Shown: piece after piece, positions 25,005 to 34,599 of the stretch
Position numbering within the stretch: the first letter of the stretch is position 1
How the letters are laid out: each line of letters begins with the position of its first letter
Source: an uncultured Roseburia sp.
GTDB taxonomy: Bacteria > Bacillota > Clostridia > Lachnospirales > Lachnospiraceae
Assembly (NCBI GenBank): GCA_934317215.1
Contig: CAKREH010000012.1
Span: forward strand, 34,127 to 98,126
Length of the DNA stretch: 64,000 nucleotides
Reading direction: 5' to 3'
Notes under the pieces: generated by a model
What the model saw: the letters and a program-made list of their open reading frames with translations, nothing else
The model's database searches: none
Told to the model about the DNA's origin: nothing
Position numbers and translations under genes: made by a program

Positions 25005-27680
25005 TTACTGCAGCATATAAATAAGTCCAAAACATCCGGCGCCACAGTTACTTGTAATCGCTGCTGATGCCTCCTGCATGTAGATCTGATCAAATTTTTT
25101 ATACTTCTGCACTTCCTCTAAAATCATATCTTTCGTCTCTTTCGAACAGCCCGCAGATGTTATAAATAAGACTTTCTGATCAATCGGCGACCATCGCGCC
25201 ATCTGCGCATGTATATATTTTTTATAAACATCCTGTGTATTTCCAAAAAAGATCGCTGCCGGCACGATTTTCTTTTTGCGCAATGCCAGAACCGGATGGC
25301 ACTGCAGCATCTCTGTCATTTTCCACACCTGCTTATTTAAAAGCCCACTGCGATAGAGCTGTTTTGAGCTGTCTAAAATAAAGCTTGTCTGTATTTTAGG
25401 CTGTATCTTTTCGATACTCTGTAATATTTCATCCAGATCCTTATTTTTCAGCACCATATTGGCTGCATGCATAACCATCAGGCCTGTACCGCTCGACAGA
25501 TGACCGGAATCAAACACCTGCACATGGGAAAATCCGGCTGCTGCCTGGCTTGCATTCTCAAATCCCTTTCCGGATCCTGAAGCAATACTGATATGCAGTA
25601 CCTGTTCCGCCTCCTCAAGCAGATTTCCAAAAAATGTCTCATATTCCCCGACTGTCGGTGCTTCCGACTTGGCATACTGATCTTTTTCAATATAAGAAAG
25701 CAGACTGTCTGAATGGATTTCCACCATATCCTCGTAATGCCCGTATTCCGTATTTACAAAATAATGCATGACCGGTATTCCAAGCTGCCGGATCACATCA
25801 TTCGGCAGATCCACAACGTTGTCCGTGCTGACGATCAGCCTTTGCTTTTTCTTCTTCCCCAGAATACGGAATCCGTCCATCTCACTGACTTCATCCGGAT
25901 CGATCATATATTCAATGCGCTCTTTTGGCAGATAACGGAGCAGCATTGCCTCAAAAAGGATTCCATTGATCGGTTTCGCCAGATAATCAGAAAATCCCAT
26001 TTTACGATACTTTTCTTCCGCACCTGACATTGCATTTGCCGTCAACGCAATAATCGGCGTTTTGCGGCAGAATCCACCCTGCTGGCTGCGCACCAGATCC
26101 ATGGTTTTTTCACCATCCATCTCCGGCATCATGTGATCCATAAAAATCACATCATAATTATTTTTTGCCGTCAGCTTCAGACATTCCATTCCACTATGCG
26201 CCAATGCAAGCTGGACTTTGGTTTCCCGAAGCAGTTTTTTAGCGACAAGCAAATTCATATCATTGTCATCCACAACAAGAACTTTTGCTTCCGGTGCTTC
26301 AAAACTCTTTTTATATGAAGACCTCTGATGTCTTGAGGAACTGTTGTAATTGAGATTTCCAAGCGGCGTGGCATTTACAATTTTCTGTGGAATCGTAATC
26401 GTAAATGTAGAACCTTTCTGATAAATACTGTCAACCGTGATCTGACCACCCATCAGATTTACAAGCTGGCTGCAGATAGAAAGTCCAAGGCCTGTTCCCT
26501 CGATTCCTTTTGTGCTGCCTTCATTAACCCGTTTAAAACTGTCAAACAGATATTTCATATCATCCTGACGGATTCCCATACCGGTATCGATCACAGCCAT
26601 TTTTAAAAGGATTTCGTCCGCTCCCGTCTGCTCACTCTCCACAAACAGCGTGACGGATCCCTTTTGCGTATACTTGATCGCATTACTTAAAATATTGGTT
26701 AAAACCTGTTTGATCCTCATCTCGTCGCCATAAAGCATGGATGGCAGTTTTTCAGATACATTGACACAAAATTCCAGATTTTTCTCATGTGCACGGATCC
26801 AGGTCGTGTTTACAATTTCACTGAATAATTCTCCTGTCTCATAACGCGCCGGAACAACTTCCATTTTTCCCGCCTCAATTTTGGACAGGTCTAAAATATC
26901 ATTGATCAGAGACAAAAGCATCTTACTTGCACTCTGGATATTATTGGCATTCTCGATAATATCGTCTGACAGATTCTCCTCCCGAAGTGTCATTTCATTT
27001 AATCCTATGATCGTATTGATCGGCGTACGGATTTCATGGCTCATATTTGCAAGGAAACGGCTCTGTGTATTCATTGCGGCAACTAACTCCGCCTGCTGCT
27101 TTTCATTTTCTTTTCTCTGATATTCAGAGAGTGTGATCTGGATAAACATAAACGCACAGGTCAGAAAGATGGTTATGACCGCACTCACGATAATATCCAC
27201 ATAAACTACGGATTCCGATTCCATATAAGTGATCCGTTCCGGATGAACATATGCAGTGTAAAAACAATACGCATCTGCAATGATCGTTATAACAGTTCCC
27301 GCGACAAGACTTTTTCCCCGCAGCAGGAAAAAAAGCGAGATGAAACCAAGAACAAACCAAAGCGGCATACCGCTTTTTAAGCCTCCGGAGCGCAGAAACG
27401 TAACTGGAAGAAAAATTCCATTCAGCCCTGACATCAGAATGAAAGAACAGAGATCATATTGCTGGAATTTCTTTCCTGCCCAGAAAAGCATGCCCATAAA
27501 AAGCGCCCCGGCAAATAATGCTGCGACATTTTTTATCTCCATTCCCTCGGCAAGCGTATAAACTCCCCCCACTGCCATCGCGATCGTTCCAAGCAGCGAC
27601 ATAAAGCGGAATAACTGTGCATGAATTGAAACATCTTTCCGGATCAGTACCTGGATAATTCTGTCACTCAGCTTACTCAT
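25005..27680 (-). CDS. Hybrid histidine kinase fused to a DegV domain
   Basis: 891 residues in four parts. About six membrane segments (to residue 190) lead to a HisKA domain with NMSHEIRTPINTI (phosphorylated histidine near 215) and an HATPase (NILSNAIKYT, DTGMGI, GTGLGLSI). A receiver domain follows (VLVVDDNDMN, phospho-aspartate in IFMDHMMPEMDG, lysine in YLAKPI). From about residue 612 there is a complete DegV fatty-acid-binding domain (LIVSTDNVVDLP, then ISIASGSGKGFENA and VLFITSAGC). DegV proteins bind fatty acids and normally stand alone. The start overlaps the upstream kinase stop by 8 bases and follows GGAGG. Confidence 0.88.
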   Translation of the reverse strand: MSKLSDRIIQVLIRKDVSIHAQLFRFMSLLGTIAMAVGGVYTLAEGMEIKNVAALFAGALFMGMLFWAGKKFQQYDLCSFILMSGLNGIFLPVTFLRSGGLKSGMPLWFVLGFISLFFLLRGKSLVAGTVITIIADAYCFYTAYVHPERITYMESESVVYVDIIVSAVITIFLTCAFMFIQITLSEYQRKENEKQQAELVAAMNTQSRFLANMSHEIRTPINTIIGLNEMTLREENLSDDIIENANNIQSASKMLLSLINDILDLSKIEAGKMEVVPARYETGELFSEIVNTTWIRAHEKNLEFCVNVSEKLPSMLYGDEMRIKQVLTNILSNAIKYTQKGSVTLFVESEQTGADEILLKMAVIDTGMGIRQDDMKYLFDSFKRVNEGSTKGIEGTGLGLSICSQLVNLMGGQITVDSIYQKGSTFTITIPQKIVNATPLGNLNYNSSSRHQRSSYKKSFEAPEAKVLVVDDNDMNLLVAKKLLRETKVQLALAHSGMECLKLTAKNNYDVIFMDHMMPEMDGEKTMDLVRSQQGGFCRKTPIIALTANAMSGAEEKYRKMGFSDYLAKPINGILFEAMLLRYLPKERIEYMIDPDEVSEMDGFRILGKKKKQRLIVSTDNVVDLPNDVIRQLGIPVMHYFVNTEYGHYEDMVEIHSDSLLSYIEKDQYAKSEAPTVGEYETFFGNLLEEAEQVLHISIASGSGKGFENASQAAAGFSHVQVFDSGHLSSGTGLMVMHAANMVLKNKDLDEILQSIEKIQPKIQTSFILDSSKQLYRSGLLNKQVWKMTEMLQCHPVLALRKKKIVPAAIFFGNTQDVYKKYIHAQMARWSPIDQKVLFITSAGCSKETKDMILEEVQKYKKFDQIYMQEASAAITSNCGAGCFGLIYMLQ

Positions 27681-30369
27681 TGTCCGCACCTCCCCATTTT
27701 TTTAATGTTTCCGCAGCACTGATAAAATCAAACAGTTCAATCTGGGCTTCCATATCAGCGATCAACTGTGCATCCGAATCCGCCATCGAACTGCCCGTCT
27801 CATTTTTTATCATCTCTAACAGCTTCATTGCCTCTGCCTGGTCAAAATTGTCGATTGCTGCCGATAGTTTCTGCACTGGATTTTTTTCTTCCCCCACCGT
27901 CACATACTTAGACAGCCCATCAAGGATCGAACAATAGTCTGCGATCAGCTCCGTATGGTTTTGTATGATATAATTTTCATCCCCATGCTCACATGCCTCC
28001 TGCATCCTCTTTGCCCTTTTTGAAAGCTCTTTTGCACCGATCGTAAGACTTTGTCCTTTCAGGGAATGTACATTGATCTTATAATTTTCCCAGTCTTTTT
28101 TATCATACAGCTCCTGTAATGTCTGGATCTGACTTCTTCCCTGTTCATAAAAACACTGCACGATCTCCATATAATCCGCTTCATTATTATCAAAGTAGGA
28201 AAGCCCAAGCCGGCGGTCAATTCCTGCAGCCTCAAATTCTTTCCTTCCTTCTTTGAATTGTCCGGATAACCCACTGCTTTCTTCTGTCTCGCAGGTAACC
28301 TGTTCCTCTCCCGTATCTTTTTCAATAAACATGCTTAAATATTTGCGAAGGACACGTTCCATCGCAGATTTTTCAATCGGTTTCGCAACAAAATCATCGA
28401 ATCCTTCCCTGATCAGCATCTCTCTGGCTCCGCCTATGGCGTTGGCTGTCAGTGCAATGATCGGTATTTTCCGTTCACGGAACCGCGGTAATTCATGAAT
28501 CCTGTGCATACATTCCACGCCATCCATTTCCGGCATCATATGATCCATAAACACGAGATCATAGCTTCTGTCACTGATTTTATCAATTGCCTCACTACCG
28601 CTCAATGCCGTATCGATCGTGATGCCATAATGGCTTAACAGACTTGAAACAACTTTTAAATTCATGGCACTGTCATCCACTGCAAGAATTTTTGCTCCAT
28701 TTACACGGAATCTGTCATGATGCCACCGTTCGTCGTATGCGTCCTGCTGAAGTTTTTCTCCATTCAAAATGGTTGCAACCGAGAATACATGCATCGGGCG
28801 ATAGATAAGCTGGACTTCCGGTCCGATTTTTTGCAGATCACAATCCCGGTTTGCCATGACAACAACTTTCATTTTTGCAGTCAGGCTGTCAAAATAACTT
28901 TGATCTATAAAATATTCAGCATCTGCCACAAATAGAAACTGATAGCGTTCATGCTCAATCCTGTTTTTCAACTCATGTATGGTAGCGCAGCGCACGGCAT
29001 CTATATGAAGCTGATCGATCATCCTCTGGATACATTCAAGATATCCGTCACGAAGCTGTCCGAAACGGTATCTCTCAAGATCCATATAAAAAATGATCTT
29101 TTTATCTCCGGCATCGCGCACAGAGACAAGCGGCATATCCGTCAGTACTCTCTGTGGAATGATAATAGAAACCGTCGTACCTGCATCAGGAACACTCTCA
29201 ATGTGCATATGTCCATTCATTTTTGCAATCATTTTGCGTGAGATTGCAAGACCTAAGCCAATGCCCCCCGCACGCCGGTCACGGGTCGTATCTACCTGAT
29301 TGTATGTGTTTTCCAGTGCATCTATATTTTTTTCGCTCATCCCGATTCCGGTATCTTTCACCTTTACCATAAGATTGATGCCGTATGATTCCTTGCGGGC
29401 GCCGACAAACAAAATGACACCACCGGCATCTGTAAATTTGATCGCATTGTTGATGAGATTTAAGATAATGCGATATATTTTCTGACTGTCTCCAAGCAGG
29501 TTATTCGGAATATCCGCCTCACAATCCACAATGATCTCAAGATTCTTTTCTTTATTCCACACATGTGCCATGTTAACCACATCATTGATCACAGACGTAA
29601 TGTTATATGGTTCTTCCACCAGCTCCATCGTGTCATTTTCAAGTTCTGAAAAATCCAGGATATCTGATACCAAAGACATCAGATTCCTGCCCGCAACTGT
29701 AATATCATACAGCTGTTCCTTTGTCGTATCATCCACTTTCGCATCCAGTAATTCTGATCCGATTCCGATGATAGAATTTAACGGTGTACGGATCTCATGC
29801 GAAATATTTGCCATAAAATCATCTTTTGCCTGTTTAGCATCCTCGAGTTCACGCATTGTCTCATCGAATTCCATATCATGCTGTATACGGTTTTTTAACT
29901 GTTTATTTTCCATGATCTCGAGAATAATGATTGCAAAAAACTGCATAAAAAATTCCATTTCCCGTATCGGATTATCATAATTTACTTTATCTAACAGGAA
30001 TGTATCAAGACAAAACAAAAGAATCGTTGCCGCCAGCGAAACGTAATTGATCTCAATCAGATCAAAAAGAGACAACATCACAACACTTGCTGCTACTGTT
30101 GCCATGGTAAGAGACGAACCATCCGTGAATACCGTATATAAAATAATATTCATCCATATCATAACAGAACAAAATAACTTCGCCAGTCTGCTGTACCGTC
30201 CTGTCAGCATCCGAAGTCCGATACTCGCCAAAAGCCCACAAATTATCACCGCAGCTACCCAGCTTGGCCATTTTAAATAAACTGCTGCCACTACCATATA
30301 AACAGTATATATGAAATAAAGTACATACGGGATCACTCCCGCCCTGTCCTTTTTGATTTCTCTTATCAT
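27673..30369 (-). CDS. Hybrid histidine kinase with receiver and Hpt domains
   Basis: 898 residues. Five or six hydrophobic segments (residues 10-165) precede a HisKA domain (NISHEIRTPLNSI, near 190) and an HATPase (NLINNAIKFT, DTGIGM, GIGLGLAI). A degenerate receiver-like stretch lies around 425-540. A true receiver follows (ILAVDDSAMN, VFMDHMMPEMDG, FVAKPIEK), and then an Hpt domain with HSLKGQSLTIGA near 775. It can therefore run a complete phosphorelay. The start follows GAGGGG, 11 bases after the HD-GYP gene stop. Confidence 0.88.
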   Translation of the reverse strand: MIREIKKDRAGVIPYVLYFIYTVYMVVAAVYLKWPSWVAAVIICGLLASIGLRMLTGRYSRLAKLFCSVMIWMNIILYTVFTDGSSLTMATVAASVVMLSLFDLIEINYVSLAATILLFCLDTFLLDKVNYDNPIREMEFFMQFFAIIILEIMENKQLKNRIQHDMEFDETMRELEDAKQAKDDFMANISHEIRTPLNSIIGIGSELLDAKVDDTTKEQLYDITVAGRNLMSLVSDILDFSELENDTMELVEEPYNITSVINDVVNMAHVWNKEKNLEIIVDCEADIPNNLLGDSQKIYRIILNLINNAIKFTDAGGVILFVGARKESYGINLMVKVKDTGIGMSEKNIDALENTYNQVDTTRDRRAGGIGLGLAISRKMIAKMNGHMHIESVPDAGTTVSIIIPQRVLTDMPLVSVRDAGDKKIIFYMDLERYRFGQLRDGYLECIQRMIDQLHIDAVRCATIHELKNRIEHERYQFLFVADAEYFIDQSYFDSLTAKMKVVVMANRDCDLQKIGPEVQLIYRPMHVFSVATILNGEKLQQDAYDERWHHDRFRVNGAKILAVDDSAMNLKVVSSLLSHYGITIDTALSGSEAIDKISDRSYDLVFMDHMMPEMDGVECMHRIHELPRFRERKIPIIALTANAIGGAREMLIREGFDDFVAKPIEKSAMERVLRKYLSMFIEKDTGEEQVTCETEESSGLSGQFKEGRKEFEAAGIDRRLGLSYFDNNEADYMEIVQCFYEQGRSQIQTLQELYDKKDWENYKINVHSLKGQSLTIGAKELSKRAKRMQEACEHGDENYIIQNHTELIADYCSILDGLSKYVTVGEEKNPVQKLSAAIDNFDQAEAMKLLEMIKNETGSSMADSDAQLIADMEAQIELFDFISAAETLKKWGGADNE

Positions 30370-30380
30370 AACGTCCCCTC

Positions 30381-31433
30381 TCATTCACTTATATCCGTAA
30401 TTTCCCGCTGCAATTCCAGAAATATCTCTGTAAGGTTCGGATCAAACTGAGAGCCGCTATTTTCCTTTATAATTTCAAACACCTTAGATGCGGGACGGAT
30501 TGCTTTCTTATAACACCGGTCCTGATATAATGCATCAAAAACATCAGCAAGTGCCATGATCCTTGCACATAACGGAATCTCCTCCCCGGATAATCCATCC
30601 GGATAGCCCGTACCGTCCCATCTTTCATGATGATATCGTGCTATTTTTCTGGCAATATCCACATATTCCTCATGTTCCACATTTCCGATGATCCGGTCAA
30701 TGATCTCACACCCGGCTACCGTATGCTGTTTCATGACTTCAAACTCTTCGTCCGTCAGCCGTCCCGGTTTTAAAAGAATCGCATCCGGTGTTTTTATTTT
30801 TCCAATATCGTGAAGTACCGATGCCTTTACTGTATTGAGCTCATAATTATGATCAAGGATATCCGGATACATCCCCTTTTCCCTCAACGCTTTTGTCAGT
30901 ATCTGTACATAATTCTGGGTATTTTTTACATGAAGTCCCGTACTGCCATCACGGCTCTCGATCAGGTTGGCGATACCGGTAATCACTTCATCCTGCATAC
31001 GCGTCATTTCCGCAACCTGCGAGGCGACCATCTCTTCTAAATGATTCTGGTACTGTCTGTTCTCTAAAATTCGTTTCACACGGCTGACTAATACCTGGGA
31101 AACAAACGGCTTCCCGACAAAATCCATAGCCCCTGCCTCAAAACATTTTGTTTCTGTTTCAGCATCATTATCACCGGTCAGAAACACAACCGGTATCATA
31201 GATCCATTTTCAAGTTCCCGAATCTTTTTTAGTGTTTCAAATCCGTTCATTTCCGGCATATTTACATCCAAAAGGATCAGATCCGGTGTCACTTTTGAAA
31301 GAAGTGACAATGCCATTTTCCCAGATGTAGTCGCAGAAATACGAAATTCTTCCCCCAGAATCGTCTGTGCTCTTTTGAGATTGCCCGGATCATCATCTAC
31401 CAGCAGGATCAGTTCTTTGTTACTTGTCTGCAT
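30381..31433 (-). CDS. Response regulator with HD-GYP domain
   Basis: 350 residues. The N-terminal receiver (ILLVDDDPGN, phospho-aspartate in LILLDVNMPEMNG, lysine in FVGKPF) is joined by a helical linker to an HD-GYP phosphodiesterase domain (HDIGKIKTP, HHERWDGTGYPDGL, RIMALADVFDAL) of the RpfG type. It is expected to hydrolyse cyclic di-GMP or related dinucleotides in response to phosphorylation. First gene of a three-gene signalling operon with two hybrid kinases, which are its likely phosphate donors. Confidence 0.9.
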   Translation of the reverse strand: MQTSNKELILLVDDDPGNLKRAQTILGEEFRISATTSGKMALSLLSKVTPDLILLDVNMPEMNGFETLKKIRELENGSMIPVVFLTGDNDAETETKCFEAGAMDFVGKPFVSQVLVSRVKRILENRQYQNHLEEMVASQVAEMTRMQDEVITGIANLIESRDGSTGLHVKNTQNYVQILTKALREKGMYPDILDHNYELNTVKASVLHDIGKIKTPDAILLKPGRLTDEEFEVMKQHTVAGCEIIDRIIGNVEHEEYVDIARKIARYHHERWDGTGYPDGLSGEEIPLCARIMALADVFDALYQDRCYKKAIRPASKVFEIIKENSGSQFDPNLTEIFLELQREITDISE

Positions 31434-31472
31434 ACGCTTCTCCTTTGTAAAAATCTGAATTGACCGACTCCT

Positions 31473-32636
31473 TTACACGTAGGAATGATCTACTTTGATA
31501 ACCACGTAATAATTATTTCCAAGACATTCCCTTACCTGTGATGTAATACGTGCTGCCAGCTCATCATCCTGTATCTGAAACTTATACGGTATCAGGACAT
31601 CAAATATAATATTCGTATGTGTCGGTCCCGTTACAACGCGGAAATCATGCATATTGATCCGCTCATCAATTCCCTTGATAATAGATATTACCGCCGCTTT
31701 CATCTCACTGACATGTTCATCCGATGTCACGATCGGATCCATATGTATCGTCGCATCACAGCCTAACTTTTCTTTTAATTCATTTTCAACATTATCAATA
31801 ATATCATGGATCTCTAAGATATTGCCCTCCGCAGGTACTTCCGCATGCAGTGATACCATCTGTCTTCCCGGGCCATAATCGTGTACGATCAGGTCATGGA
31901 TTCCACAGATCTCCTCATGTGCCATTACGATCTGATCGATCTTCTGCACAAATTCCTCCTCCGGCGGCTGCCCTAAAAGCGGATTTAAGGTATCTTTCGC
32001 AGCCCCGATGCCCGCACACATGATAAATATTCCGACTAATGCTCCACAATAGCCATCCACATAGATTCCGGTAAAATGTCCAATCAAAGCTGCCATAAGT
32101 ACCACTGCTGTTGCGCAGGTATCGCTCAGACTGTCGGTTGCCGTTGCCTTCATGGCAGCAGAATCAATTTTTTTTGCAACTCCACTGTTATAAAGATACA
32201 TATACAGTTTTACAAGAATCGAAATAATGAGGATCACAACCACCATTACGGAAAACTCTGTTTCTTCCGGGTGAATGATCTTTATAATAGAATCCCTGAT
32301 CAGTTCATACGCCATCAGAAGGATTGCTGCCGCAACGATCAGTCCCGATACATATTCGATCCGTCCGTGGCCAAACGGATGCTCCGAGTCCGGTTTTGCT
32401 CCTGCCAGCTTAAATCCGAGCAGCGTAACAGCGGAAGATCCTGCATCTGACAGGTTGTTGAATGCATCCGCAGTCACAGCGATCGAATGGCTGATCGTTC
32501 CTGCAAAAAATTTGCCACAGAAAAGCAGAATATTTAAAAAGATTCCGACCATACCGCAGAGAATACCATACTCCTGTCTGATCTTTCCTTTATCCTCTTT
32601 TTCTTTAATAAAAAACTTTGAAAAAAATGTTATCAT
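31473..32636 (-). CDS. Cation diffusion facilitator transporter
   Basis: 387-residue CDF-family exporter of divalent metals (Zn, Fe, Mn or Co). Six membrane segments, metal site residues in TADAFNNLSDAGSS and in the HPFGHGRIEYV loop, and a cytoplasmic domain (MAHEEICGIHDLIVHDYGPG). Metal specificity cannot be read reliably. The start at 32636 follows GGGGG; an extra 18 codons upstream lack a ribosome site. It lies between signal peptidase and the signalling operon on the same strand. Confidence 0.9.
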   Translation of the reverse strand: MITFFSKFFIKEKEDKGKIRQEYGILCGMVGIFLNILLFCGKFFAGTISHSIAVTADAFNNLSDAGSSAVTLLGFKLAGAKPDSEHPFGHGRIEYVSGLIVAAAILLMAYELIRDSIIKIIHPEETEFSVMVVVILIISILVKLYMYLYNSGVAKKIDSAAMKATATDSLSDTCATAVVLMAALIGHFTGIYVDGYCGALVGIFIMCAGIGAAKDTLNPLLGQPPEEEFVQKIDQIVMAHEEICGIHDLIVHDYGPGRQMVSLHAEVPAEGNILEIHDIIDNVENELKEKLGCDATIHMDPIVTSDEHVSEMKAAVISIIKGIDERINMHDFRVVTGPTHTNIIFDVLIPYKFQIQDDELAARITSQVRECLGNNYYVVIKVDHSYV

Positions 32637-32714
32637 GTCTGATCCCCCTGTGTCCGATCTCATACACTGCCTGTTTCCAAACACTTCCATTTAAAATCTA
32701 TGCATTTTTGATTG

Positions 32715-33392
32715 CTATCTGATTTTTCCGATGTCCTGCAGCGGCCAGTAAATGACCTCTCCTTTACCGAGGATTTTATCGATACTTACATATTTGTTAT
32801 CCCAGTAACGCGCGTCCCAGGAGTCATTCCGGTTATCCCCTAATACCAGATAACAGTCATCCGGTACTTCAAATACATATGGTCCTGTTGCCACCGTCCA
32901 TTCTTCCTTCAAATAATCTTCCTCCAGCGGCGTTTCACTTCCATCAATAAAAATCTTTCCATCGTCAATGCGGACTTCCTCCCCCGGCAGTCCGATCACT
33001 CTTTTTACATAAAGTTCTTCCTCATCATCCGGATAATGGAAAATCACAACATCCCCGCGCTCCGGTGTATCCTTTAAAAATGCGAGACGGTTTCCGATCA
33101 GGCGGTCCCCCGGCATGATCGTATTTTCCATGGATCCTGTCGGCACATCTGCGTTGATGATCAGATAATTCTTGATCAGAAATGCTGCCCCGATCGCCAG
33201 GGCAAATGTAAGTACCCAGCTTAAAATCTCGCGCGATGCCGACGTACTTTTCTGTGCTTCCTCTTTTTCTGATCCATCCGGCTTATCTTTTTTATTTGAT
33301 GTATCGGTCTTATCCTGTGTATTGGTTTTATTTTGTGTATCTTTTTTATTTTCATCTATATCCATCCCGATATCCTGTCTTTTCGCTTCCAT
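32715..33392 (-). CDS. lepB: Signal peptidase I
   Basis: 225 residues. An unusually long, charged Asn/Lys/Asp/Thr-rich cytoplasmic N-terminus (about 45 residues) precedes one membrane segment (ILSWVLTFALAIGAAFLI). The catalytic serine is in VPTGSMENTI and the catalytic lysine in YVKRVIGLPG, with GDNRNDSWDARYW near the end. It removes signal peptides at the outer face of the membrane. The start at 33392 follows GTGAGGACACAG. It is separated from cysK by a terminator. Confidence 0.95.
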   Translation of the reverse strand: MEAKRQDIGMDIDENKKDTQNKTNTQDKTDTSNKKDKPDGSEKEEAQKSTSASREILSWVLTFALAIGAAFLIKNYLIINADVPTGSMENTIMPGDRLIGNRLAFLKDTPERGDVVIFHYPDDEEELYVKRVIGLPGEEVRIDDGKIFIDGSETPLEEDYLKEEWTVATGPYVFEVPDDCYLVLGDNRNDSWDARYWDNKYVSIDKILGKGEVIYWPLQDIGKIR

Positions 33393-33481
33393 CTGTGTCC
33401 TCACTTTATGCCATAATGATTTCTTTTATGTTAAAAGATTATAATGTATTAAATGTAATTTTAGCACACTTGCCACAAAAT

Positions 33482-33516
33482 AAAAAGTGCCACACCATAC
33501 GATGTGACACTTTTTT
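33482..33516. terminator. Terminator of the nifS-nifU-metY-cysK operon
   Basis: Stem AAAAAGTGcCACA / TGTGaCACTTTTTT with an 8-base loop and one mismatch, 64 bases after the cysK stop. T-runs on both strands. Confidence 0.75.
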
Positions 33517-33579
33517 GCCTGTTTTTGTCTATGATTTATTTTTAAGGCTATTACCTGTTTTTCAGGCGGTACGCTTTCT

Positions 33580-34512
33580 TTAGTCAGCGAATAATGCTGT
33601 GGAATAGTAACGGTCACCGCTGTCCGGAAGAAGGGCAACAATTGTCTTTCCTTTGTTTTCCGGGCGTTTTGCAAGTTCGATTGCTGCATATAAAGCTGCA
33701 CCGGAAGAAATTCCGACTAATACACCCTCTGCTTTTGCAAGTTCTTTTCCGGTTGCAAATGCATCCTCGTTTGCTACCGGGAATACCTCATCATAAATCC
33801 TGGTATCTAATACCTCCGGAACAAATCCTGCACCGATTCCCTGGATCTTGTGAGGACCTGCTGTTCCTTTGGAAAGAACAGGGGAAGTCTCCGGCTCAAC
33901 GGCTACAACTTTAACATCTTTATTCTGTGATTTTAAGTACTGGCCAACACCGGTAACTGTTCCGCCGGTACCAACACCTGCAACAAAGATATCTACTTTA
34001 CCATCTGTATCTGCCCAGATCTCCGGTCCTGTTGTCTCGAAATGAGCCTGTACGTTTGCCGGGTTTGTAAACTGGGATGGGATAAAGCCTCCCGGAATCT
34101 CTTTTGCAAGTTCTTCCGCTTTTGCGATAGCACCTTTCATTCCCTTTGCACCCTCAGTTAAAACGATTTCTGCACCGTATGCTTTTAAGATGTTACGGCG
34201 CTCAACGCTCATGGTCTCCGGCATTGTTAAGATGATACGGTATCCCTTTGCTGCTGCGATAGAAGCAAGACCGATACCTGTATTTCCGGAAGTCGGCTCA
34301 ATGATCACGGAACCTTCCTTTAAAAGTCCTTTTTCCTCTGCATCTTTTACCATATAGTATGCAGCACGGTCTTTGACACTTCCTGATGTGTTAAAATACT
34401 CAAGTTTTATAAGAACTTTTGCCTCAAGTCCTTTGCTTTTCTCTAATTTTGTTACCTCTAATAAAGGTGTGTTTCCAATCAAATCTGTTGCACTCTGATA
34501 AACTTTTGCCAT
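33580..34512 (-). CDS. cysK: Cysteine synthase A
   Basis: O-acetylserine sulfhydrylase, 310 residues, PLP-dependent: SATDLIGNTPLLEV, the lysine in NTSGSVKDRAAYYM, EPTSGNTGIGLASIAA, and GVGTGGTVTGVGQYL. Makes cysteine from O-acetylserine and sulfide. It follows metY by 87 bases that contain a 12-bp hairpin, in the same orientation as the Fe-S genes, so cysteine production and use are linked in one operon. Confidence 0.95.
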   Translation of the reverse strand: MAKVYQSATDLIGNTPLLEVTKLEKSKGLEAKVLIKLEYFNTSGSVKDRAAYYMVKDAEEKGLLKEGSVIIEPTSGNTGIGLASIAAAKGYRIILTMPETMSVERRNILKAYGAEIVLTEGAKGMKGAIAKAEELAKEIPGGFIPSQFTNPANVQAHFETTGPEIWADTDGKVDIFVAGVGTGGTVTGVGQYLKSQNKDVKVVAVEPETSPVLSKGTAGPHKIQGIGAGFVPEVLDTRIYDEVFPVANEDAFATGKELAKAEGVLVGISSGAALYAAIELAKRPENKGKTIVALLPDSGDRYYSTALFAD

Positions 34513-34551
34513 GATATTCCTCTCCTATTCTGAAATTTTTCATTTCTGAAG

Positions 34552-34581
34552 TCTGCAATGCTTTTTGCAGACTTCAAAGTA
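34552..34581 (-). other. metY-cysK intergenic hairpin
   Basis: Perfect stem TGAAGTCTGCAA / TTGCAGACTTCA with a 6-base loop between metY and cysK. No T-run follows it, so it is more likely an RNA processing or stability element than a terminator. Confidence 0.5.
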
Positions 34582-34599
34582 AAAATAAGGAACTTATTT

